DNA of 64,000 nucleotides from Vibrio bathopelagicus (GTDB lineage Bacteria; Pseudomonadota; Gammaproteobacteria; Enterobacterales; Vibrionaceae): NCBI RefSeq assembly GCF_014879975.1, contig NZ_CP062500.1, positions 620,001 to 684,000 of the forward strand, read 5' to 3'. Shown piece by piece: positions 42,140 to 49,437 of this stretch (position 1 is its first letter; each line of letters starts with the position of its first letter). The notes under the pieces were generated by a model. It saw only the letters and a program-made list of their open reading frames with translations, ran no database searches and was not told where the DNA came from. The position numbers and the translations under genes were made by a program.

Positions 42140-42838
42140 ATGCATTTTGGTCGCCACATTTCAGGGCAGTTTAATGTCGAATTGGAATCTATCCGTACCC
42201 ACGTATTAACCATGGGTGGGCTGGTAGAGCAGCAGTTGTCCTTTGCGATGCAAGCGCTTCATAAAGATGACGCGGAGCTGGCCAAAAAAGTGATTCGTGA
42301 TGACCACAAAGTGAATGCGATGGAAGTTTCAATCGATGAAGCATGCACTCGTATTATCGCCAAGCGTCAACCGACCGCAAAAGACCTACGCTTGATTATG
42401 GCGATCATCAAAACCATTACTGATCTTGAGCGAATCGGCGATGTTGCCTCTAAGATTGCGCAAGGTGCTATTGAGATCCCTTCGACGAAAGAGCAGAAAT
42501 TCCATGTATCGCTAGAGCCACTGTGTCGACAAGCGATCACTATGCTTCATCAGGTTTTGGATGCATTTGCGCGAATGGATGTAGATGCCGCGGCAGAAGT
42601 GCATAAGCTAGATGACAAGCTTGATGCGGAGTACGAAGCCGTGATTCGTCAGCTGATGACTTACATGATGGAAGACCCTAAGAACATTCCTAACATCTTA
42701 CAAGTGATGTGGTCTGCAAGGGCGATTGAACGAGTGGGCGATCGTTGTCAGAATATTTGTGAATACATCATCTATTTCGTGAAAGGTAAAGATGTTCGTC
42801 ACCTAGGCGATCAAAGCCTAGATGACGTTTTACGATAG
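42140..42838 (+). CDS. phoU: Phosphate signalling protein PhoU
   Basis: Cytoplasmic helical protein that links Pst to PhoR and keeps PhoR in phosphatase mode when phosphate is plentiful. Two three-helix bundles, each with the metal-contact pattern ([20 protein letters not shown] and [17 protein letters not shown]). 232 residues. AAGGAGCTGAC precedes the ATG. Last gene of the pst operon. Confidence 0.97.
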   Translation: MHFGRHISGQFNVELESIRTHVLTMGGLVEQQLSFAMQALHKDDAELAKKVIRDDHKVNAMEVSIDEACTRIIAKRQPTAKDLRLIMAIIKTITDLERIGDVASKIAQGAIEIPSTKEQKFHVSLEPLCRQAITMLHQVLDAFARMDVDAAAEVHKLDDKLDAEYEAVIRQLMTYMMEDPKNIPNILQVMWSARAIERVGDRCQNICEYIIYFVKGKDVRHLGDQSLDDVLR

Positions 42839-42866
42839 TGGTCACTATGTTGAAATCTTACTCAAT

Positions 42867-43358
42867 CTAGAAGCTGACTGTCGCACCTAGGTTGATATTA
42901 ATCGCTGTGTCGTAAGGGATGTAGGTTTTATTGTGATCAAAAAAGTTCATATCAAACCCCGCACGTAGACCAAGCATTGGTGTCGCTTGATAAACGTACG
43001 CGCCGCCAAGACTTAAACCATGTGCTGTTTTCCCTTCAATTTCTCCGGAAGGTGTTTTCGTTCCATCATAACTTGCCATCCCTATCTCAGCTTGAAAGCC
43101 GTGTGTTCTGCTTTGTCCAAACATATTTTGGATACCAACTCGGTATGCATCTACGGTTTCGTCATATCGATTACTGTCATACCAAATATGAGAGTAGCTT
43201 AAGTACACCGCTCCTAAATTGGCGACGTCAGTAATACCTGCTTGCATTCCAAATCCATGGTAAGCACCGATTTTTACTTCAGGAGATAAGTGAAGCCCGT
43301 TTGATAATGCAGATGTTGAAAATAAAGCGGAGACTAAAAGGAGTGTTTTTAATTTCAT
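42867..43358 (-). CDS. Small outer-membrane beta-barrel protein, unknown
   Basis: Signal peptide (about residues 1-19, MKLKTLLLVSALFSTSALS), then about 144 residues with alternating hydrophobic beta-strand patterns (AVYLSYSHIWY, AYVYQATPMLGLRAGFDMNF) and a C-terminal aromatic residue (GATVSF), the BAM signal. This suggests a small, perhaps 8-stranded, outer-membrane barrel. The function is not recognisable. It is convergent with phoU. Confidence 0.65.
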   Translation of the reverse strand: MKLKTLLLVSALFSTSALSNGLHLSPEVKIGAYHGFGMQAGITDVANLGAVYLSYSHIWYDSNRYDETVDAYRVGIQNMFGQSRTHGFQAEIGMASYDGTKTPSGEIEGKTAHGLSLGGAYVYQATPMLGLRAGFDMNFFDHNKTYIPYDTAININLGATVSF

Positions 43359-43470
43359 GGTGCCACCAAAGTAGTTTTGCTCTCCTTCGCATTAGGTCGA
43401 TCCATGTGTAAACCCATTGAACGTTCTGGGTAACGGCAAATATTATATTGGCTTTGAAAAAGGAGGCTAA

Positions 43471-43505
43471 TAAACATTGGTTATCCGTGTGATAACCAAT
43501 GTTTA
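43471..43505 (-). terminator. Hairpin after the 181-residue barrel gene
   Basis: A perfect 15-bp stem TAAACATTGGTTATC / GATAACCAATGTTTA with loop CGTGT, about 75 bases past the stop. It ends TTTA rather than in a long T run. Confidence 0.65.
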
Positions 43506-43579
43506 CGTGTGGGCTGTAATCACTGACCCACAATCTTAGCGTATTGTGAGAAAAGCGTTTATCGTTCTAGCAACGAATA

Positions 43580-44125
43580 CTAGAACTTGTATCCAACGGT
43601 TAAAGATAGCTGATCGATATCGTAATCATCCATCATGATGAAGTTGAAGCGTAGGTCACTATAAAGACCGAAATTAAAGTTTGCTCTTACACCAGTACCA
43701 AGTAGCAGTGAAGTACTGTTGCTTTTGATGCTTCCTGAATGGACGGTAATTTTTTCTTCTACGCGAGCTAGGCCAATGGCACCGTATGGTTTGATGTCAA
43801 ACTTGTTTAGGAAGAATGCGTAACCGATATCCGAGTCTACTTTGATCGTTGAAACCTTAGTTTCATACTCAAAACCTTCAAAGTTATTATCATCTTTACT
43901 CGTGTCTGACGAAATGTTAATACCAAATATTCGGTTAATGTCATAACCATATTCAAGCTTTAGCCCGCTTCCTAAATCGCTTCGAGAGAAATCAGAATCT
44001 AGATGATCGACTTCACTGGAAACAATACCGAAACCAATGCGGTGTCCCGAATAATCTTTTTGTGCGTACGCTGATGAAGCTGCAGTAATTGAGATAAGGG
44101 CTACCATTTTTGTAAATAATTTCAT
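43580..44125 (-). CDS. Outer-membrane beta-barrel protein (OmpA/Opa-like barrel)
   Basis: Signal peptide about residues 1-21 (ending SSAYA), then a 160-residue barrel with strand-turn repeats (LKLEYGYDINRIFGINI, DIGYAFFLNKFDIKPYGAIGLARVE, DQLSLTVGYKF) and a final Phe. The 8-stranded 'porin family / OmpW-OmpX-like' size is likely. Function unknown. It stands alone between the two other secreted proteins. Confidence 0.7.
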   Translation of the reverse strand: MKLFTKMVALISITAASSAYAQKDYSGHRIGFGIVSSEVDHLDSDFSRSDLGSGLKLEYGYDINRIFGINISSDTSKDDNNFEGFEYETKVSTIKVDSDIGYAFFLNKFDIKPYGAIGLARVEEKITVHSGSIKSNSTSLLLGTGVRANFNFGLYSDLRFNFIMMDDYDIDQLSLTVGYKF

Positions 44126-44251
44126 ATCACTCTCTTTATTAAAGGTTCAGTAAACGTATCCTTACGAACTGATATAAGATGCTTTGTTTCGAGTTTATTG
44201 AATTCCATTCACTTTAAGGTTCCCCGCTGTCCTTAGCAGGGAGAGAGTGCT

Positions 44252-44965
44252 CTATTTAAAGTTGTACTGAACGCCAACGCCACCAGCTACATCCGAAGAA
44301 GAATATTTGCCTGATGTCTCGTAATGGAAAGTACCTGATACGCTTAACTGTTCATTAACACCATATGCGCCACCTAGTGCTAGGGCTTCTTTTGAACCAG
44401 CAAATCCTACACCTGCACCAATAGCAAACTCGCCATTAGTCACAAATGGGCGAGCATTCGTTACCGCGTGTAAGCTCGCTCGAATACCATCCATTTGCTC
44501 TGCATGGTCGTTGAATTTAGCGTTGTATTCAGTAGCCATTGCTTCAAAGCTGCTTTGAAGTTCCGCTTGGCTCATTTCTAGTGCTGATGAACGCTCTGCT
44601 TCCGTTGGGCCAGAGATGTCTGGAGTATCGCCATAGTCAGGTGCTGGTCGCTCTGGGCTATTATCCATTGGTGGTTGAGTTGGCTCTGGTAGTGTTGGGT
44701 GTACTGGTAATTGAGGTTGAGTTGGTGTTTGCTCAATCGGTTGTGTTGGCTTTGGAAGCTCAATAGGGTTGCTTGGAATTTGTTCTATTGGGTTAGCTGG
44801 AGTTGGAGGTTGTGGTCGAACCGGTACTCCAGGAACGCTATTGTCTACAGAAGGAAGTGTTGGCTGTACAGCTTCTCCCCAAATCGGATTATGGATTTCA
44901 TCTTGAGCAAAAGCTGGAATAGAAAATACAGTAGTTAGTGACACTGCAATAATTGATTTTTTCAT
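44252..44965 (-). CDS. Miniature YadA-type trimeric autotransporter
   Basis: Signal peptide (residues 1-20, ending PAFA), a proline-rich stretch (about 33-120, with many P-T-Q and N-P-I-E repeats), a short coiled coil (about 121-168) and a YadA anchor domain (about 158-237: NARPFVTNGEFAIGAG, ALALGGAYGV, FHYETSG, GVGVQYNF) ending in four beta strands. Trimeric autotransporters need this anchor; the passenger here is only a proline-rich arm with no head. The ATG at 44965 with GAGAG upstream is preferred over a TTG at 44980. Confidence 0.8.
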   Translation of the reverse strand: MKKSIIAVSLTTVFSIPAFAQDEIHNPIWGEAVQPTLPSVDNSVPGVPVRPQPPTPANPIEQIPSNPIELPKPTQPIEQTPTQPQLPVHPTLPEPTQPPMDNSPERPAPDYGDTPDISGPTEAERSSALEMSQAELQSSFEAMATEYNAKFNDHAEQMDGIRASLHAVTNARPFVTNGEFAIGAGVGFAGSKEALALGGAYGVNEQLSVSGTFHYETSGKYSSSDVAGGVGVQYNFK

Positions 44966-45098
44966 TGAATACACTCTCAATAAATTAAATATTGAGCATC
45001 CTTACTATGATTTAATGTTGACTCCGTGTCGATGGAGTGAATATTAAACAGTGTTTTATTTTTAGGCTAAGTAGAGAAACTTATACAAGTAATAATCT

Positions 45099-46028
45099 TT
45101 ACTTATCAGACTGCTCTAATAAGGCTTTTTGGATAATAGAAAATAGCCATTTGTGCATCAGGTTGTTCCTATTTTTAAGGTGGATGTGGCTGAAAATAGG
45201 GTACTTATAAGGTTCGCCCTCGATTAAAACATCAATAGCCCTTAATGACGGATAGTTTTCGATTGGAAATAGATTGGAATGTGGCATATACATGTCTGTA
45301 TGCTGAAGAACATCGATCAAGGCCATAACTAACTCAGAGCGAAACCCAATCGAGTGCTCAACAGAATACTTGTCTAACATGCGAGAGGCGTAGCTAAAAT
45401 TATCGTTCCAACCTGGAGAGATTAAAGAGGCGATTTCATAACCACTCATATCTTGAGGAGTGATGGTGGACTGTGTTATAGGATGATCTTTTCGTACAAA
45501 AATGCGGCCAGTTAGATCAATTAATTTCTGCTCGTAGATCTCTTTACTTGAATTTGGTAGCTGGTAATTAACTCCGATCTGCACTGTACCTTTTTGTATT
45601 TCTTCTGCTGTACTTTGGCTCCAGCTGACTAATTGTAGTTTGGCTTTTGGCGCTTGTCGTTTGATTTCTTTAAATAATGTGCCTGAAAGGCAAGCCATAA
45701 CGACAGGTGATACTGCTACTTTCAGGACATGATCGATTTCGGAAGGAGTGAAAACATTAGACTGATTGATAGCGATAGATAGTCCGTCAAAATATGGCGT
45801 AATATTATCTGAGAGTTGCTCACTAAACGCTGTCGGTTGGAGCCCTCGGTGAACTTTTACGAAAAGATCATCGTTAAAGTGGTGGCGCAGCTTCTGTAAG
45901 GCCTGACTTACCGCTGGTTGGGATACAAATAACCGCTCCGCTGCCTTTCTGGTGTTTTGTTCTTGGTAAACAACCAGAAAGGTACGTAATAAGTTTAAAT
46001 CGAGAGAGCTGAATAGGTCCTTAGCCAT
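45099..46028 (-). CDS. LysR-family transcriptional regulator
   Basis: N-terminal winged helix (LDLNLLRTFLVVYQEQNTRK then AAERLFVSQPAVSQALQKLR, about residues 10-68) and a periplasmic-binding-like effector domain (about 90-300). 309 residues. GGAACGTT lies upstream of the ATG. The target is not evident; it lies downstream of cutC and upstream of the mini-autotransporter, all on the minus strand. The helix-turn-helix resembles the LeuO branch, but I cannot assign it. Confidence 0.85.
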   Translation of the reverse strand: MAKDLFSSLDLNLLRTFLVVYQEQNTRKAAERLFVSQPAVSQALQKLRHHFNDDLFVKVHRGLQPTAFSEQLSDNITPYFDGLSIAINQSNVFTPSEIDHVLKVAVSPVVMACLSGTLFKEIKRQAPKAKLQLVSWSQSTAEEIQKGTVQIGVNYQLPNSSKEIYEQKLIDLTGRIFVRKDHPITQSTITPQDMSGYEIASLISPGWNDNFSYASRMLDKYSVEHSIGFRSELVMALIDVLQHTDMYMPHSNLFPIENYPSLRAIDVLIEGEPYKYPIFSHIHLKNRNNLMHKWLFSIIQKALLEQSDK

Positions 46029-46128
46029 AACGTTCCATGTGTTGCCATATTGAATCTACCAATATACTTGAGTTCCCTGTTTTTACTAGGGGTCTAATAA
46101 CAGTGTTTAGTCAGTGCTCGGAGACTTT

Positions 46129-46875
46129 CTACTTATCAAGACTAGCTCTGAGTTCTTTAATCTTTTGACTACTCGTGACCGGTATTAAGTAGTCGTCCAC
46201 GTCATCGTGTCCCATCTGAGCTTTTGAAGCTTGTGTCATTAGACTCGGCCTTGTTGATTTTGCAGATAGGTGCAGAGCCTGAACCTTGGCATGCTTAAGG
46301 ATTTCATGACCATTGTCAGCGGTAACACCCGCCCCTGCCATGATATCTAGTCGTCCTTGGGTTAGTTTGACCATATCTTGGAGAATATTCTTTCCTTGCT
46401 CGGCATTACTTGCCAGTCCTGACGTTAAAACACGCTCACAACCAAGCTCAATAATCTGCTCTAATGCGACTTTATAATCCTGAAGTTGATCGATTGCTCG
46501 GTGGAAGGTGATACCTAGTTTTAGTTGATGAGCCTTGGTTGCGAGGATTTGCATCGCAGGCATGTCAATCTCCCCTTTAGGTGTTAGCACACCCAGTACC
46601 ACACCATTTAAACCAGCATCGGCAGCGACTTGGATATCGTCAAGCATACATAACACATCATCAGCATCGAAAATGAAGTCGCCTTGTCTTGGACGTATCA
46701 TTGCGTATACCGGAACCGATGAAATTCGAGCCGCTTGTTTCATCATTCCAAAGCTTGGTGTTAGTCCACCTAATGCCAATGACGAGCAGAGCTCGATTCT
46801 ATTCGCGCCACCAGATAGTGCGTTATGGAGAGATTCTAAGTTATCGATACAGACTTCAATTTCGGTATTCATCAT
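46129..46875 (-). CDS. cutC: Copper homeostasis protein CutC
   Basis: TIM-barrel protein of the CutC family, associated with copper tolerance in E. coli although its mechanism is unsettled. The family blocks [20 protein letters not shown] and [15 protein letters not shown] are clear, with the glycine-rich C-terminal half ([13 protein letters not shown]). About 248 residues. The frame extends to 46914; the ATG at 46875 gives the family start. Confidence 0.9.
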   Translation of the reverse strand: MMNTEIEVCIDNLESLHNALSGGANRIELCSSLALGGLTPSFGMMKQAARISSVPVYAMIRPRQGDFIFDADDVLCMLDDIQVAADAGLNGVVLGVLTPKGEIDMPAMQILATKAHQLKLGITFHRAIDQLQDYKVALEQIIELGCERVLTSGLASNAEQGKNILQDMVKLTQGRLDIMAGAGVTADNGHEILKHAKVQALHLSAKSTRPSLMTQASKAQMGHDDVDDYLIPVTSSQKIKELRASLDK

Positions 46876-47043
46876 ATTTACTCGTTCTAAGAGATACTGA
46901 TGAAATAATAGCAATCTAGAGACGAATCTGAATAGGTGTCGGTAGAGGAAAATAGGGGTAAAGTTTGAGTTTGTAACTACCTCAATTGTGCATCCGTAGA
47001 GACAATTGAGTGTGAAAGGAAATACGGTGGAGATATAAAAGAA

Positions 47044-47073
47044 AAAAGCCCGAAGCGTTAACTTCGGGCTTTT
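47044..47073 (-). terminator. Terminator of the peroxiredoxin gene
   Basis: A perfect 12-bp stem AAAAGCCCGAAG / CTTCGGGCTTTT with loop CGTTAA, 120 bases past the stop and before cutC. Confidence 0.8.
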
Positions 47074-47194
47074 AATAAGACTTTACTTCTTAACTGATTG
47101 GCGGTGCGCTTTGCGCTATTAGCTTATGCTTTATTTCTCTTTGTAGAGAATGTTCCAACCATTAACCTGAGTTGAGTTCAGGCTTAAGAGGTAA

Positions 47195-47803
47195 TTACTT
47201 GCTTAGGTCGTCAGCGTGCTCAGATAGGAATGCTGCAACACCTTGTGGAGATGCGTCCATACCTGATTTACCTTCTTCCCATTGTGCAGGACAAACTTCA
47301 CCGTTCTTCTCGTGGAAGTTTAGTGCGTCTACCATGCGTAGCATTTCGTCGATGTTACGACCTAGTGGAAGATCGTTAACTACTTGGTGACGTACAAGAC
47401 CGTCAGCGTCGATTAGGAAAGAACCACGGAAAGCAACGCCTGCTTCTGGGTGCTCAACATCGTATGCTTTGCAGATCTCGTGCTTAACGTCAGCAATTAG
47501 AGGGTATTTAACTTGACCGATACCGCCATCAGCGATAGCAGTGTTACGCCATGCGTTGTGAGAGAATTGTGAATCGATAGAAACACCGATTACTTCAACG
47601 CCTTTAGCTTGGAAATCTTCTAGACGGTTGTCGAAAGCGATTAGCTCTGAAGGACAAACGAAAGTGAAGTCTAGTGGGTAGAAGAAAACTACAGCTTTCT
47701 TACCTTTAGTGAATTCTGCGAAGTTGAAGTTATCAACGATCTCACCGTTACCTAGAACAGCTGCTGCAGTAAAGTCAGGGGCTTGACGACCTACTAGTAC
47801 CAT
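47195..47803 (-). CDS. prx2: Typical 2-Cys peroxiredoxin (Prx2/AhpC type)
   Basis: Thiol peroxidase that reduces H2O2 and organic peroxides. The peroxidatic Cys lies in FYPLDFTFVCPSELIAF and the resolving Cys in GEVCPAQWEEG, so the two-Cys mechanism is intact. 202 residues. It is divergent from an OxyR-type regulator. By that context it corresponds to Prx2 of V. vulnificus / VC0731, whose partner OxyR2 controls it. Confidence 0.93.
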   Translation of the reverse strand: MVLVGRQAPDFTAAAVLGNGEIVDNFNFAEFTKGKKAVVFFYPLDFTFVCPSELIAFDNRLEDFQAKGVEVIGVSIDSQFSHNAWRNTAIADGGIGQVKYPLIADVKHEICKAYDVEHPEAGVAFRGSFLIDADGLVRHQVVNDLPLGRNIDEMLRMVDALNFHEKNGEVCPAQWEEGKSGMDASPQGVAAFLSEHADDLSK

Positions 47804-47870
47804 TTGGAATCTCCTAAAAAATTAGTTGGCCCAACACATCTTTGTTTGGGCTCCGTTTCTACGGGACAAA

Positions 47871-47893
47871 CTATAGTACAATCGGTACTATAG
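47871..47893. promoter_or_regulatory. Inverted repeat between prx2 and oxyR2
   Basis: A perfect 9-bp inverted repeat CTATAGTAC / GTACTATAG around AATCG. It carries the CTAT/ATAG half-site words of OxyR operators, but their spacing (11 or 15 bases rather than 7) differs. Candidate operator, or promoter elements of prx2. Confidence 0.4.
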
Positions 47894-48012
47894 AAAAAAG
47901 CGAATTAAATAGATTAAGTTAATCGAAAAAAGCGATGAGCTTAATCTTTGCCCAGTCCTTAGGTCAAATGACCTTTACGTAACTTATCCTACTCATATTA
48001 CAAAGTAATTTC

Positions 48013-48918
48013 ATGAATAAATGGCCAAGTCTTAAGCAACTTCACTATCTTGTTACGCTTCACGAAACCCGTCACTTTAGCGACGCTGCGGATCGCTGCT
48101 TCGTGAGTCAATCGACGCTAAGTAAAGGCATTCAAAACCTAGAAGAGCTGATTGGTTGTCCTCTCTATGAGAAGAAAGATAAAAAGAGTCCACTCGTTTT
48201 CACTCAAGCGGGAGAGCTGGTGGTGAAGCACGGCCGTGAGTTATTGGCGAAAGGGCAAGACTTGGTTGAACTTGGAAACCTATGTAATGGGGATGCGATG
48301 CAAGGCCAGCTACGAGTTGGGTGTATTCCTACCATTGCTCCATTCCTTTTGTGTGATTTGGTCCAAGAAGCCAACCATCGTTTCCCACAGTTGAACTTAC
48401 TGTTACGTGAAGACACGACAACTAACTTATTAGCTGCATTGCGTCATGGTGAGTTGGATGTGTTGATTCTGGCGCTGCCTGTCGATATTGACAACATGGA
48501 GAGTAAAGTTGTTGGGCAAGACCCGTTCAGAATGGTGATCAGTCGCAATCAAGCAGATGGCATTCGTGTCCCGATTAAATACGATGACCTGCCAGACGAG
48601 TCTGTATTCCTACTAGAAAATGAACACTGCCTAACCGAGCACGCGGTATCAGCGTGTAAGTTAACGGATAAAGAGAAGATCAATCCATTTACGGCTACGA
48701 GCCTTCACACATTGGTTCAAATGGTAGCCAATGGTTTAGGTACTACCTTTATCCCGCAAATGGCGATCGATCACGGCTTACTTGAGAATCAGAACCTCGT
48801 GGTTATCGACCCCCCAGGTCAGCAAGCGTACCGCGATATCGGCCTGGTTTGGCGTCCAAGCTCATCACGCCGCGAAACCTTCCACCAATTAGCCGATGTG
48901 GTTTCTGAGTTGCTTTAA
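48013..48918 (+). CDS. oxyR2: OxyR-type peroxide-sensing regulator OxyR2
   Basis: LysR-family activator. N-terminal winged helix (LKQLHYLVTLHETRHFSDAA), effector domain with redox cysteines C206 and C215 in the HCLTEHAVSAC segment, equivalent to E. coli Cys199 and Cys208. The residue before H205 is E204; in V. vulnificus OxyR2 a Glu here (Gly in E. coli OxyR) is reported to make the sensor hypersensitive to H2O2. 301 residues. Divergent from prx2, its known target. Confidence 0.9.
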   Translation: MNKWPSLKQLHYLVTLHETRHFSDAADRCFVSQSTLSKGIQNLEELIGCPLYEKKDKKSPLVFTQAGELVVKHGRELLAKGQDLVELGNLCNGDAMQGQLRVGCIPTIAPFLLCDLVQEANHRFPQLNLLLREDTTTNLLAALRHGELDVLILALPVDIDNMESKVVGQDPFRMVISRNQADGIRVPIKYDDLPDESVFLLENEHCLTEHAVSACKLTDKEKINPFTATSLHTLVQMVANGLGTTFIPQMAIDHGLLENQNLVVIDPPGQQAYRDIGLVWRPSSSRRETFHQLADVVSELL

Positions 48919-48983
48919 AAGACTGTCGTCGACACCTACGTATTACCCCTATCTTTGAGCGGTTAGTTAAGGCGTTCTTCTTA

Positions 48984-49031
48984 TTAAACCAACCATACTA
49001 TCAATCAATATTGATAGTATGGTTGGTTTAA
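48984..49031. repeat. Long perfect hairpin after oxyR2
   Basis: Left arm 48984-49005 and right arm 49010-49031 are perfect complements over 22 bp, with a 4-base loop CAAT. The arms contain AACCAACCATACTATCAAT and its complement. Only TTT ends the stem, with no further T run. Possible bidirectional terminator for oxyR2. Confidence 0.8.
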
Positions 49032-49377
49032 AGTCGATTTTATTATCTTTTTTATCACTCCAATGATTAGTAAACGTGAGCAGTGTTAGGTTAATGATAA
49101 ATTGAATTTATAAATGTTGATGTCACATTTTTTCTATGGATAGTTAACCTAGTTATTCGTATTACCCTCATGATACTAACGCCTAAAAATTGTGTGTATT
49201 TACCACTTTCTATGATGTTAGTGGCTGATTTTATTAATAGTTATCTTTTATTTCTACTTCCAATGGTTTGACGTTACTAACGTAAGTGTCAGAGCAATAT
49301 TTTCAATTTCTGTTGTAGTGGTAGAAGTTCGAAGGACTAATGTAAATCGAAGAGGGTAAAGTCGAATAATTAGGTCG

Positions 49378-49405
49378 GGGTAAATAGTTTTGGTGCTATT
49401 TACCC
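49378..49405 (+). promoter_or_regulatory. Leader hairpin before the Tc-like gene
   Basis: A perfect 10-bp stem GGGTAAATAG / CTATTTACCC with loop TTTTGGTG, ending 32 bases before the ATG, followed by A/T-rich sequence. It may fold in the mRNA leader. Confidence 0.5.
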
Positions 49406-49437
49406 ATTAATTAAAAATAAAAATCAAAAGAAAAATT

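Larger units (their letters stand above)
48919..49437. other. Intergenic region between oxyR2 and the Tc-like gene
   Basis: About 520 A/T-rich bases without a credible gene. It holds two perfect hairpins, at 48984-49031 and 49378-49405. No clear promoter could be chosen. Confidence 0.5.

Noticed and set aside
43279..43533. 84-residue minus-strand frame between the two barrel genes
   Set aside because: It overlaps the signal peptide of the 163-residue barrel in another frame and spans a hairpin.
44539..44938. Plus-strand frames opposite the mini-autotransporter
   Set aside because: Low-complexity antisense of the proline-rich coding region.
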